Of a DNA stretch of 45,132 bases, positions 31,380 to 43,660 are shown one piece after another; positions within the stretch are counted from its first letter, which is position 1, and the number at the start of each line of letters is the position of its first letter. The translations under genes and the position numbers were made by a program. This DNA is from Acanthamoeba sp. SK_2022b (taxonomy: Eukaryota; Discosea; Longamoebia; Acanthamoebidae). The notes beneath the pieces were generated by a model. It searched no databases. It saw only the letters and a program-made list of their open reading frames with translations, and was not told where the DNA came from. The stretch lies in NCBI GenBank assembly GCA_027943245.1, contig JANDJZ010000157.1, positions 1-45,132 of the forward strand. The letters are read 5' to 3'.

Positions 31380-34300
31380 ATGGATAATTTCAGCTTTATC
31401 TTGGGTTCTCAGATCCGGTATCTGGTGTCTTCGCTCTCAAAGAAGAACTATCGCGCCAGTGTAGCAGAGCTGGAGCACGTACGCGAGATCTCCCTCGCCA
31501 CTGCTGCTATCCTACCTCACTCCCGCCTTCTTCTTCTTCTTTCCTCCTTTCCAGCTCATTACGCTCTATGGGCACGACGCGTATCTCTACCTGCTTCGCT
31601 GCTTGATGGAGCAAATTGACCTTAAGGACAGCGCCAAAAGCCAGCAGCGATTCCAGTTGCTTCAGCAGCAGCTCCTGCAGCTCATCGACAAGCCAAACTT
31701 CCCCTCTGTCCTCTTCCAAGCCCTCTCAGGGCTCGAGCTGAAGGAGGATTTTCTTAATCAGCTCTCTAAAGCACTGAAGCTCAATCTCGCCCAGGACATT
31801 GTCGTGGGACTGGGCCTCGCTCAAGCCCCCGAAAAAAGCATTCGACACGAAGGTGCGTGGCCCCTTGGTCAAAATTTGATCGAGCCAACCCGAAATTCTA
31901 ATTCGGGCGCTTCTGTGCCGCACAGGTCGCTCTTTCCTTCGTCTCAAGCTACCTGAAGTCGAAAACAACGTGTCCCTTCTGCCCGAGTCGCTCCTGCACA
32001 GCCTACTCTACTACCTGGGCAACAAGGACGCCTTTGCCAAGCAGAGGGCAGCGCTCGTCAAGGCCCTTCAGACCACTGGCAAGCCGCTTTCGCTCTCGTT
32101 GCTCGTGCTCGCGAGTGACGAAAAGATCGACCTGGATTCGCGGAGGTGCCCAGCGCCCACATTTTCCCCAGTTGTCAGCTTTTTTTTGACACTCGCACGT
32201 CGCATTTGTTTGGCGCAGGGGGCTCGAGGAGCGCACCGATGAGGACGCAGACAGTGAAGAGGCACTAATCGCAGAGATCGCAGCGGCAGTCCACCCCAGC
32301 GAACTGATGCAGGACATTGGCTATTCATGCTGCCAGACTGCGGCAAATCTGAAGGAGCTTCTAAAGAAGTTTCCTGATGCCAATGAGGGCGATGTTGCCG
32401 CGATTCTCGCCATGATGCTGCGGACCAGCGCCGAGGGCGAGGAGGCATCTTCGGGTGAACCCGGAGGCTGGAATATTGGAGTGTTTGTAGATACCATCAA
32501 GGAGCTGGTATGACTTCCCCCCCCCCTCCCTCGGCGAGCCACATGAAGTGACACCCTCCCCTCAACGCACAGCATCCCAAGTTGAACTGGGCCATGGTCA
32601 TCAAGAGCTTAGACAGACCGGACTTCTACGTCGCGGATACCAAGGCGATGCACTTTATCCTCAACGTGTATAAAAGGGCCACTAAGGTTAGACGGCTCTC
32701 CGCTTACCACGCACGCGCGCGTACACAACGCCTACCACACGAACTGCAGCTGACTTCATCACACCCTAGGAACCATTCCCGGTCGATGCAGTGACGGGCA
32801 GATGGTTGAACTCGAGGGCACAGCTGTCGTTCTTGCAGCAAGCTCTTGCTCTGGGACCGGAGGCAGTCAACTTCGCCTATGCAACGCCACAGCCCACGAC
32901 TTTCACTCTCGATCTTCCCCATCCCAACAAGTCGTCGGCCGCGCAGGTGCAGAACTGGCACAACCTGGCACTCATCGAGCGCCTCCTGAGTCTGGCCGAG
33001 TCCGAAGGCTTCGATGTGGTGTGGGAAATCTTCAGAGGTCCCCTCGAGAGCTGTCCCGAATTGCTTCTCCTCAAGCTCGCTCAACTCCAGGTACCTCTTT
33101 CCACGCCTTCGTCGTCGACAGCAGGTGTTAACGCTCTGCGTGTGCGCAACAGTCGCCATGGGGCATTCTGTACTGGGAGCTGTGCTCTGAGCTTCTGGCG
33201 CTGTTCCTGGGAAATCATCCCAACTCCAGCTACGTTCTGCACAAGCTCTGGAGTGTCAATCGATCGTTGGTCATGCGCGGCATGGTGGAGAGCTACAACA
33301 AGGATCCGTTCTGTCTTTCCAGGCTCTTGGACGTGGCGCACGACATCAAGGTAAAACCCCTCTCACCAGTTCCTCAATCAGGGCCCTTGGTTTCTCACAG
33401 TTGCGCTCCTTTTCCAGGCACTCTCACCCATTCTGGAGATCCGTCCATTTGCCTTCGCCATCGATCTCGCTGCGTTGGCCTCGCGTCGGGAGTATCTCAA
33501 CTTGGAGAAGTGGCTTCAGGACAGAATCAACGAGCACCAGATCGAGTTTGTTCAGGTATATGCGGCAGTTCCATCGCCGGGTCTCGCTGCTGGGGGACTA
33601 ACTGTTTCTTTTCGTGCAGGCGTGCTTGAGCTACCTCAAGGAGAAAAAGAAGGCGTACGCCAAGAACGCGTCATCTGCTAAGGGTGGCAACGCCAATAAC
33701 GCCGTCGCTGCTCTTTCGGCGGACACTCTGGGCGTGTTCTTCACCGTGATGCAGGCCAACATCAAGTACGGTGGTGCCTTGTCGTGTTGCGTATGCTTGC
33801 AGTCAGCACTCACCCGGCTCTTGCTCTTGGGATCAACAGCATGATGCCGGCCGACATGGTTGAGGAGTTCGATCAGCTACAGAGTGCGCACGCGATCCAG
33901 CTCAGCAAGGTCACCGCGTCTCAGGGGATGAACGCCCCGAGCGGTGGAGCGGCGACTGACCCGCCTGCACCCGAGAAGGAGGGCTTCCCCAAGGAGATCG
34001 AGAAGACAGCTAACGCCTACTTCCAGAGTGTGTACACGGGCCAAATTACTATCGACGAGATCGTCACACTCCTCAAGAACTTCAAGGCTTCGAAGAACAA
34101 GAGGTACGATCAACCCTCTTGCTTTGCCTATGTCCTTGCGCCCTCTCATCGATCTCGTTCTGGGATAGGGAGCAAAAGATATTCTCGTGCATGGTCCACA
34201 ACCTCTTCGACGAGTATCGATTCTTCCCCAAGTACCCCGACAAAGAGTTGCGTATCACCGGCATTCTCTTCGGCCAGCTGATTCAAAACCAGCTGGTGTC

Positions 34301-37300
34301 GTACATCTCGCTCGGCATTGCGTTGCGATACGTGCTGGAGGCGCTCAAGAAGGCGCCCAACACGAAGATGTTCAAGTTCGGCCTGTTCGCGCTTCAGCAG
34401 TTCAAATCGCGCCTTGGCGAGTGGCCTCAGGTAAAAAACCAATACCACGTTTTCTAACGCCCATCATGCGTGGCGTCTTATCCTCACCTCGCTTCTACAT
34501 CCACTCCACAGTACTGCTCGCACATCTTGCAAATTCCCCACATTCGGCAGTATCATCCGGACATTGTGGAGTTCATCGAGGACTCGCTCAAGAACGCGTC
34601 CGGCGTTGCTGCTCCCGAGCCTACTGTGCCTGCAATGCCCAAGGTAGGACGCCCCGCGATCCCCTCGACATCAGCGCGAAGGACTAACAGCGTACACCCC
34701 GACAGCAAAAGACAGGAGACGCCGCCGGTACATCCACGTTCTTGCCAGGGTTCGCTCAGGCCGAAGCAGCGCAAGCCGGCCAACCTGCTGCCAAAGCCAC
34801 GGTGGCAAAGCAGCCGGGGGGTTCTGCACCCGGCGCCGCTGCCCCGACCGCGCGTCCTACCACGCCTCCTCAAAACGCGTCAGCGGCAACGGCCAAGTCG
34901 GCTGGGTCTTCTTCGGCCGTTCCCGCCATGAAGACCAGTGCCCCGTCGTTCCACATGGGCAACCAACTGCCTCTGGAGGCCATCCTGCAAGCGATCACGC
35001 CAGCATCTGGTATGCCACACAAGTTCAACTGCCACTAGACTTGAAGCTTGATGGCTCACACAACATTTGTTTTTGCTTTTCAGCGCCAGACGAATCGGTC
35101 AAGGACAAGATCTTCTTTGTATTCAACAATGTGTCCAAGCAGAACATGGACGTCAAGGCCAACGAGCTGCGCAGCCTCCTGCACTCGGAGGACTGGCCCT
35201 ACCTGGCGCAGCACTTGGTCATCAACCGAGCCAGTATCGAGCCTAACTTCCATGCGCTGTACCTCGAGTTCCTCGATTACCTGAAGATCCCTGGGCTACT
35301 GGATCTAGTGCTCAACGCAACCTACGCTGGTATCACCCTTTCCTCTGCAGTTTTGTTGTTTCGATGTTTGTGCGCTCACTCCTCTCACTTCTTCCACAGC
35401 AATCCAGGCGCTGTTGAGGTCACAGCGCATTACTGTGAACCCGGCGGAGAGGACGTTGCTCAAGAATCTGGGTTCTTGGCTGGGCAACCTCACACTCGCG
35501 CGCAACAAGCCCCCTCTTCACAAGAAGCTGGCCCTCAAGGTACAGCCTGTCCCTCCTCCTTTCCCACTCAGACGTTGGTGCCAACATGTTGCTAACGCAA
35601 GGCTTGGCTCACTAGGAACTGGTTCTGGAAGCCTACGAGACGGGCAAGCTCATCGCGCTGATCCCGTTTGTGGCTAAAGTGCTCGAGGCTTGCACCAAGT
35701 CCAAAATCTTCGCGCCTCCGAACGTGTGGGTGATGGCCATCATGCGCCTGTTCGCGGAGATCTATCAGATCCCCGAACTCAAGCTCAACCTCAAGTTCGA
35801 GATCGAGCTTCTGTGCAACCACATGGGACTAGACCTGAGCGGTAGGCTTCCCAGCCCACTCGTGTTTCCACCATGTTGGTTAAGCGCCATGTTGATCGCG
35901 CCCCCTGTTGCCTTGTCATTCGTGCAGAGATCAAGCCCACAGAGATGCTGAAGGACAAGCTTCGACCAGACAGTCAGGACTTCACGGCACCTCCATCAGC
36001 CTCCGCGCTGGCCCCAGGTAGCTTGCACCGTCTTGTGTTGTTGGGAGTGCCGATCCTTCTCACGATGGTTTATCAATGTAGCCCCAACGGCTGCAGCCGC
36101 TCCCGAGCAGGTTCAGGCTCCCCACGTGCCTGCGGTATCGCGCCAGCCGCCCATCTCGCCTCCCAGCGAGGTCACACCCGTGGGTCAGCCCCAACAGCCG
36201 CCTCTTGGAGCACCGCTCCAGTTCCCCGCCGTTACGCCCGCGCTTCCGGCCGGGGCCGCGGGCCTGTGGAAGATCAACCCGCACATTCCGCTCTTCAGCC
36301 AGCAGCCTCACCTCAAGCGATGCGTTACGATGGCGATCGACAAGGCCATCAAGGAAATTTTGACTCCTGTCATGGAGCGATCGGCTACCATCGCCTCCAT
36401 CACGACAAGGGAGCTCGTGCTGAAGGACTTTGCTCTGGAGCCCGACGAGCAGATTATGCGCACCGCCGCACACTACACCGTGCAGAGCCTCGCGTCGAGC
36501 CTCGCCATGGTGGCCTGCAAGGAGCCCCTTCGAGTCAGTATCGCCAGCCACCTGCGCTCGCTGCTTCAGGCCAACGTCAGCGACCAGGTATCGCTCGTCC
36601 CCCCCCCCAATTCTTCTCCCCGAGCGGTAATCGGGTCTGGCTTGTGTCCGCCGTGTTACTCATCTGCTGCTTTCCCGCAGGCTCAGCGCGCCTTGATCGA
36701 GCACGCCGTGCAGACCGTATGCACCGACAACCTCGACACCGCGTGTGCCCTCATCGAAAAGACCACGGCGGAGAAGGCCCTCCGGGAAACAGACGACGCC
36801 CTCGCCCCCGCCCTTGAGGCTAGGTACCGTGCTCCTCTGCGCGCGTGTAGTTGGTCCGGCCATCCCCGCTGAACGTTCCGTTCGCAGGAGGAAGCACAGG
36901 GAGAGGGGACACAGCCAGCCCTACGTCGAGCCCAACTTCTTCACCGGCCGCTACCCGTCGTCGCTCCCCGAGCCGTTGCGCCCCAAGCCCGGTGGCCTGC
37001 TTCCTCACCAGAAGCGAGTCTACGACGAGTTCAGCAACGTCCTTTCCCGCACTCCTCGCGTCCAGCCTGCGCCCCCGCAGGTCGTCGAGCGCGTCCCGAC
37101 CCCCACTGCCCCGACGGTGGTGCCCACTCCCGTGCAGCCCTTCAGGTACACACGAACGTTCGTTCTTTGCCCTGTAGCGCTCAGTGCTGACCCGGGTGGG
37201 CTCGTCGATGATGGTGCAGGCCCTACCCCACCCCGATCATGGCTCCGACCATGCCCGAGGACCTGTCGCAGGTCTCCTCCTCCGGCCTCACCTACGTCGT

Positions 37301-40300
37301 CAACCAAGGAACGGTGAACCTGTCGCAACAGGATGCCCGCCGCTCCATTCACACGAGGGAGGTGGCACCCGCGGTCAAGACGGTGAAGAAGGAGAAGCTG
37401 ACAACCGGCCAGGCGCTGCAGAAGTTCAAGAGCATCCTCCACGACCTCGAGGCCTCCATTGCCGGCGCAGTCAGTACGATGCCTCCCTTCCACGCGTGCT
37501 GGCCCATGTGTCAAGGCGGAGCCTTACCGCCTCTTCCCGTTCTCTCTGCAGCGACCCTGTCATCCCTGGAGCAGCTTCCCGAGGATCACCAGGTGTTGCA
37601 CTTCCTGGACAAGGTCCCCACGCTCATCACCAACTCCATCAACCCGAACGAGGTCGCCCTGGCCATTGCCCAGAAGATCTTCAAGCGCATGTACGAGAAG
37701 ATCGAATACGACCTGCAGATCGATACCCACATCGCCATCCTGGAGCACATCCGCGATGTGTGCAAGAAGATCGTCAAGGAGCTGACCAACTGGATCATCT
37801 ACTCCGATGTCGACGTACGTCGCACACCTGATTCCTCTTGGCATGGCAGTTACTGACGAGCTCTCCCTCCCTCCCTCCCTCTCTCGTGTTTGTTGGCCCA
37901 CCACAGAGGAAGTTCCACCGCGTCATCACCATCGGGCTCATCAACTCGCGACTGCTCAAGGCGACCGACTTTGACGTCCATCTCTCCAAGAAGATGGACA
38001 GCGGGCGCAGCAAGCAGGCCGTTGACTTCGCCATCTTGGTGCTCCAGAAGTGCATGGTGGAGCCCAAGGAACCCACCGTCACCGCCTCCGAGTTCTTCAA
38101 CACCCTCGAGGTGCTCACCAAGATCGCCCAGCGTGGCGCCGGGCCCGAAGGGTACACCTCAACTCCTCCTTCGTGCCGTCTTCACTTCACTTTGATGATC
38201 AAAGACGCTAACCACAACCACTCTCGCACAGGTTGATGGAACTCATCACGCAAGCCAAGAGCGTGACCAAGGCCTCGGCCGAGAAGCTCCGCTCGCCGCG
38301 CAAGCTGGCTCGCTCCAGGGACGCGTCGGAGGCCCTCGCAGCGCCCCAGCAGCCCACCGGAGTGCTGCCCGGAATGCAGGCGCCGCCCGAGATCCGCGAT
38401 CCCATGTACGAGCAGGTCAGGCAGCTGTGGGAGGAGTGGAAGCACATCTACTACCAGCCCAACCAGAGCGACAAGGTCATCTCGACCTACCTCACTCAGC
38501 TCCAGCACAAGTGCGTCCTCCTTTTGCCTCCCTGCCTCCCTCCCTCCCTCCCCCCCTATTCCCATGACCTGTCGTTGCTCAACGTCGTGTATGGCCTGCG
38601 TCGATTCCAGCGTGCTGCAAAGCGAGGACCAGGGCGTGGTCAAGAGCTTCTTCCGGGTGTGCACCATTCTGGCGATCGAGCAGAGCTTCAACCCCACCAT
38701 CGGCACCACGCCTCAATCGCAGCCCGTCAACACGTCTGTCCTCCCCGGCCAATTGAGCTACAGGTAACGCGGTGGCCTCTCTCTCTCCCTCCTCGCTGGC
38801 TGTTCTCCTGCTCATCACACAACGACGTTTCCACCTCAGGTCGGTCGACGCGTTCAGCAAGCTGGTGGTGTTCCTGTACAAATTCTCGCCCGAGGGTCTG
38901 GCCAGCGCAAACGGCACCAAGCTGAACCTCCTGAACAAGGTCCTGGACACCGTGGTCCGCGTGCTCGTCAAGAACTACGACACCAAGCGCACCAAGTTCA
39001 ACCAGAGGCCCTTCTACCGGCTCTTTGCCTCGCTCCTGATCGACCTCAACGCGCTGACCGCCGAGACCGATCCCGCCCACCTTCAGGTAATGGACTCTTC
39101 AGCGCCATCTCCCCTTGCGGTCAGTCCCGGCGTGGGCAGTGTCCTAATGAAGGCCTGCGCGTCGCGGCGATCAGGTGTTGATGGCCTTCAGCAACTGCTT
39201 CATGATCCTGTCCCCGATTCGAGTGCCCGGGTTCTGCTTTGCCTGGCTCGAGCTGGTGTCCCACAGCCAGTTCATGCCCAAGCTCCTGCTCTTCAAGTCG
39301 CAAAGCGTACGCCCATGTCCTCCCCTCCTCCTCCTCGCAGCGCGAGTCAAGTGTTGTATTTTCGTTTCTTTTATTTCTTCATTGGAGCTCACACCGATGT
39401 CGGTGCGTGCTGTGCGATGTAACAGGGCTGGCCGGTGTTCCAGCAGCTGTTGGTGGAGCTGTTCAAGTTCCTGGAGCCCTACCTGGTCAACGTGGAGCTG
39501 AACGAGCCCATTCGTCTGCTCTACAAGGGCACCCTCCGCGTGCTGCTGGTGCTGCTGCACGACTTCCCCGAGTTCCTGTGCGACTACCACTTCAGCTTCT
39601 GCGATGTCATCCCGCCCACCTGCATCCAGATGAGGAACCTCATCCTCTCTGCCTTCCCGCGCAACATGCGGCTGCCCGGTACGCTGGCGCACGTGCCCTG
39701 TGTGTCGTGCGTGACCGCGACTTCTTGAGCGCTCACGATAGGCCTTCTGTATATATGTATTTCTTTGGTGACGCCAGACCCGTTCACGCCCAACTTGAAG
39801 GTGGACCTGCTGCCGGAGATCAGCCAGCCGCCCAGGATCCTGTCCAAGTACACGGCGGCCCTCACGGCCAACAAGACCTTCAAGCAGGAGGTGGACAACT
39901 ACCTGAAGACCGGACAGCCCTACACGTTCCTCCTCGAGCTGCGCTCCAAGCTCTTCCTGCCGCAGGGCCAGGCGCTGGTGGGTGGCACGCGCTACAACGT
40001 GCCGTTGATCAACGCGCTGGTCCTCTACGTGGGCGCGCAGGCCGTGGCCCAGCTCCACCCGACCACGTCGCAGCCCCCGGCGCCCATCAACCAGTCTGCG
40101 CCGATGAACATCTTCCAGCACCTGGCGCTCGATCTCGACACCGAGGGCCGCTACCTGTTCCTCAACGCCATCGCCAACCAGCTGCGCTACCCCAACAACC
40201 ACACCCACTACTTCACGTCGGTGCTGCTCTACCTCTTCGCCGAGGCCAACCAGGGCCAGGGCCAGGTGCAGGGCCAGGACCAGTCCAGCCAGGAGATCAT

Positions 40301-40541
40301 CCAGGAACAGATCACCCGCGTGCTTCTCGAGCGCCTGATCGTCAACCGGCCGCATCCGTGGGGTCTCCTCATCACCTTCATCGAGCTCATCAAGAACCCG
40401 CGCTACAACTTCTGGAGCCACTCGTTCACGCGCTGCGCCCCCGAGATCGAGCGCCTCTTCGAGTCCGTCGCCCGTTCGTGCATGGGACCGGGCCCCGGTG
40501 GCGCCCCCAAGACAGACCGTCCCGGCCTTGTAGATAAGTAA
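31380..40541 (+). CDS. CNOT1: CNOT1, scaffold of the CCR4-NOT deadenylase
   Basis: CNOT1 holds the Caf1/Ccr4 deadenylases and regulatory modules that shorten poly(A) tails. The gene has roughly 25 exons encoding well over 2,000 residues. The start at 31380 (A at -3, G at +4) gives [27 protein letters not shown], aligning with human CNOT1 at its first residues. Modules in order: N-terminal HEAT repeats ([33 protein letters not shown]); HEAT region near 34170-34600 ([20 protein letters not shown]); CAF1-binding MIF4G domain at 35090-35960 ([43 protein letters not shown]); CNOT9-binding domain at 36270-36900 ([15 protein letters not shown]); and the C-terminal NOT2/NOT3-binding domain at 38840-40541 ([59 protein letters not shown]). 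Linkers near 34700-34960 and 36000-36230 are Pro/Ala/Gln-rich. The stop is TAA at 40539-40541. Confidence 0.96.
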
Positions 40542-40631
40542 CTGCTGCGTGTCTCTCTGTCAGTTCGCTGTGCATACGACCTCCTACAACAACCCTCTCT
40601 CTTCCTCTTCTCCTTCTCCGTTTTCACAACA

Positions 40632-40645
40632 AATAAATAAATAAA
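40632..40645 (+). terminator. Tandem poly(A) signals of CNOT1
   Basis: Overlapping AATAAA hexamers within an AAAT repeat, about 90 bp after the CNOT1 stop. The remaining interval to 40836 is the convergent 3' UTR region of the NBR1-like gene, with a TATATAAA at 40788-40795 of unknown meaning. Confidence 0.65.
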
Positions 40646-40836
40646 TAACAATAATAATTAAATCTTTTGTCCTGCGACTTGAAACCAGCAAAGAACAGCT
40701 GTGGCCCACGCGTGGGCAGGGCGGGGTTGCATTGTGCCTTAGGACCAACAGCCACAGAAAGAGAAAACAACAAGGGAGCGGGAGCCATATATAAACGCGA
40801 AGTGCACCAAAAATGGGCGATGAGCATGCGCGGCCC

Positions 40837-42620
40837 TCACGTGTGGCGGTGGTCGGCGGGGGTCTGCTGCTGGGCCTGGTCTTGCTGGCGGGCGAGGAGC
40901 TGGTCGACCACGATGTCGATGTCGCCGTTGTGCTGCGTGAGCAGGCTCGCGTTGTGGCTGTGGTCGGTGAAGCCGAGGTCGCTGAGCTTCTGCAGCAGCG
41001 CCTGGTCAGGAGCGGCGGTGGCCTCGGTCACGGCAGCGTCGTCGTTGACGCCCTCGATGAAGGACGGCGGAGGCACGGGAGCAGTGTCGTCGTCCGCGAG
41101 GGTCGACTCCTTGACGGCGCTCTTGGCGTGGTCCTCGTCGTCGTTCTCGGCCTCGGAGGTGCAGGCGACATTGATCTTGATCCACACGCGCTGCCCGAAC
41201 TTCTTGGGGCCGTAGCAGAGACGGAAGTAGGCCTGGTAGTGGCCCGCGCGGCTGGGCGACACCATCTGGACGCTCACGTCGACCTCCTCGCCGGGCATGA
41301 CGACCGTGTTGACCGGCACGAACTCGGGCGCGCCCATCTGATCGCCGTTGATCTTGGAGATGAACATGAGCGTCACCTCCTGCGGCCACGGCATGGTGCC
41401 CTCATTGCGGAACCGCCAGGTCTTGACAAACGGCGTGTCCGGGGCCATCTCGGTTCCATCTGCGCATGTGCCCCAAGTCAGCGTCTTTGACCACTTAAGA
41501 GAGAGAGAGAAGGCCTGCGCGTACCGGGAACGGAGACGTGCTTGACGAAGCGAGCGTAGAGGGCGCGAGCGGTGGTCTTGTACTGCTTCTGCTGGAGCTT
41601 GTAGAGCTTCTTGTGGTCCTTGGGATCCTGGGGATCGAAGACGCGCTCCATGCGCATGAGCTTGTGGCTCGTCTTGACGAGCTCCTTCTTGTGCTTGAGC
41701 GCCTTCTTCTGCTCCTTCTTGAGCGTCTTCCACTCCTCCTTGTTTCCGCAGAGGTACTTCTGCTCCTTGAGCGCGCGCTTCTCCTGCTTCCACTGCTCCT
41801 TGAACTCACGCTTAGAGGCAAACAGGGAGCCGGCCGCGAGGGTGGGGCTACCCACCAGCAGCCCGGGGGCCACCACCGGGACTGGAGCAACGACTCCGCC
41901 GGCAGGGATGGGCGCTGAGGGGCCGGGAGCTGCGCCGCCGCTGGCGCCGTTGGCGACGGAGCTGGGGCTTGGCGAGCTGATCGATGGCTTGGCCAAGTCA
42001 GATGACAACGACGGGGCGGTGACCTGCTGCTGAAGGGCCGACGGGGCGAGGAGAAGGCTGCGCGGCGGGTAGGGCGCGAAGCTCGAGGGGGGAGGGATTG
42101 ATGCCGCCATCGGCGCAGCAGAGAATGAGGCGTAGGGGGTTGAATGGGTGAAGAACGATGTGAATGGGCCATGGCCTTGGACCGGCATCGAGCCACGCGC
42201 CATAGGGGCCGCCGTGGGTGAATTGCTGAAGATGAAGAGGCGGAGGAGCTGTTGCGGGTCGGTGTATCGCAGGGCCTGGGCGAGCTCCTCATCGCTGTCG
42301 AGGGTGATGTAATCGTCTTCGTCGTCCTTCCACTTCACCAGGAACGATGCCGTCGTCGGGAAATGGAAGAGCTCGGCAAGACGCTGCTTCAGATGATCCC
42401 AGGAGGGTTCGGGCAACGCGAGACGTCTAATCTCCTCGTTGTAGAAGGCCTTTACGTTGAGCATTTGCTGCTTAGCTGCGGCCTGTTGCTGGTGATGCTG
42501 GGGCAGCAACTGCTGCTGGGGCGATTCGGGACGGACGAAGGCCGCCGAAGGTTGAAATGAGGAGTACATGTGTCTCGGTGATGTGTGCTGCGGTGCGCGC
42601 AGGGGATTGGAGTAATCCAT
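40837..42620 (-). CDS. NBR1-like autophagy receptor (PB1, FW and UBA domains), copy 1
   Basis: NBR1 proteins link ubiquitinated cargo to autophagosomes. Two minus-strand exons (42620-41525, 41459-40837) give 572 residues. The PB1 domain is at about 53-131: MLNVKAFYNEEIRRLALPEP with the basic first strand, and the acidic OPCA motif WKDDEDDYITLDSDEEL, so it can bind other PB1 domains at either face. Residues 140-260 are Pro/Ala/Ser-rich. Residues of about 268-362 are Lys/Glu helical, likely a coiled coil. The FW (NBR1) domain at about 366-464 has TPFVKTWRFRNEGTMPWPQE, VVMPGEEVDVSVQMVSPSRA and GHYQAYFRLCYGPKKFGQRV. A C-terminal UBA (QALLQKLSDLGFTDHSHNAS, then HNGDIDIVVDQLL) follows. No ZZ zinc finger is seen. 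I could not fix an LIR motif. Most of exon 1 lies in the inverted repeat. Confidence 0.88.
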
Positions 42621-43163
42621 TCCCGGATTGGTCGGACGTCTGTGCGTCTGCTTAGTTGCGGTAATCCTTCCGGGTTCGGATGTGATTCTCGCCCTTGCGT
42701 GTTCCCGTAATCCACAACAATAGACCAGAAGCAGCTGAAAGATGAGAGGTCTTCACCTTCCGCACTCCGCCGAACCCTTTGTCCGCCCGAACTCGCCCCG
42801 ACTACGGCCTTGCGGCCTGCACTTAAATTGTGATGATCTCTCTTGTCGACCGTCCCATCTTGCCGACATCCCATCTGCCAAGATCGTTTGGGCTCCCGTT
42901 GTTTTCTGTCTTGTGAGGAACGTTACCGCCATAAGCACAAAAGAAAAGGTCAAAGAAAACAACCCTTTTGTGCCAGTATGTGATCAAAAAAGGAGCAAGA
43001 CCAAAAAAGGAGTCGGGAAGAGCCGGTTAGCGGGGTGGGGCTCGAACGCACGGCCTCTCGACCAAGTGCGCCGAGGGAGCCACTTCCACTAGCGGGGTCC
43101 CTTGGAAGACAAAGCTTTTTTCTGCCACCACCCTCTACCGGCCTGTTTTCTTGGGTGTTTCTG
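41574..43163. repeat. Inverted repeat, left arm
   Basis: The reverse complement of this stretch matches the right arm nearly base for base. Position 41574 pairs with 45132 (the window edge), 42620 with 44074, and 43141 with about 43559. The arm holds the 5' two-thirds of the NBR1-like gene and its promoter. The true outer end cannot be seen because the right arm leaves the window. Near the inner end the match continues to about 43163 after a short length difference. Confidence 0.93.
43034..43070 (-). other. tRNA-like relic, left-arm copy
   Basis: On the minus strand an A-box-like element (43064-43054) is followed after six bases by a B-box-like element (43047-43039). The same pair lies in the right arm. 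The gap is too short for a complete tRNA, as the anticodon arm is missing, so this is at most a truncated tRNA-derived sequence. Confidence 0.3.
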
Positions 43164-43520
43164 GCATCATTTCTTGAGTGTCATCACCATGTCTTCCGGC
43201 CCTTCCCGCCCTGCCCCTCGCGCAACGATGCCAATGGCAGCGCCGTTGTGTACTCCAAAGACATGCCTTGCAGGGTGTCCCTTGGACTTACCCTGTAGGC
43301 GCACTCCAACTTCAACGCCCACCGCTCCCACAACTACGCATGCATTGGGGCAGTGTGAAACAGCTTCTGTGCATGATGGTGGCGTTATGAGAGCCTGCAA
43401 AAAACAACAAAGCTCAAGTCTGTACATACAGCTCCTGGGATCCAGGCACAACAACACCAAGGCAAACTGCGCCAGAACTTGGACATGCAGCATGGGACCC
43501 GTTTTATTCAAGGGACCTCG
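43164..43520. other. Unique spacer of the inverted repeat
   Basis: About 357 bp between the arms, without inverted partner. Frames are open in more than one direction but no family is recognisable and no splice-consistent gene was found. It may be the remnant of the sequence at which the duplication joined. Confidence 0.6.
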
Positions 43521-43634
43521 CCAGCGAAACTCCCAAGAAACGGGCCGTCTGGGACATCTGGTAGAGGGTGGTGGCAGAAAAAAGCTTTGTCTTTCAAGGG
43601 ACCCCGCTAGTGGAAGTGGCTCCCTCGGCGCACT

Positions 43635-43660
43635 TGGTCGAGAGGCCGTGCGTTCGAGCC
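43635..43660 (+). other. tRNA-like relic, right-arm copy
   Basis: TGGTCGAGAGG at 43635-43645 fits the RNA polymerase III A-box consensus, and GTTCGAGCC at 43652-43660 fits the B-box core. Only six bases separate them, so a normal cloverleaf is impossible. It could be a degenerate tRNA gene or the head of a tRNA-derived repeat, or chance. Confidence 0.3.

Noticed and set aside
39171..40421. Open frame of 416 codons on the minus strand
   Set aside because: It is antisense to the best-conserved exons of CNOT1. GC-rich coding DNA leaves long open frames on the other strand, and the translation shows no family motif.
40788..40795. TATATAAA pointing towards the NBR1-like gene in antisense
   Set aside because: It lies in a 3' UTR interval between convergent genes with no start codon or gene in that direction, so it is probably chance AT-rich sequence.
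41495..42292. Second minus-strand frame inside the NBR1-like gene
   Set aside because: A Ser/Arg/Pro-rich out-of-frame reading of the Pro/Ala linker and Lys-rich helix, not conserved in kind.
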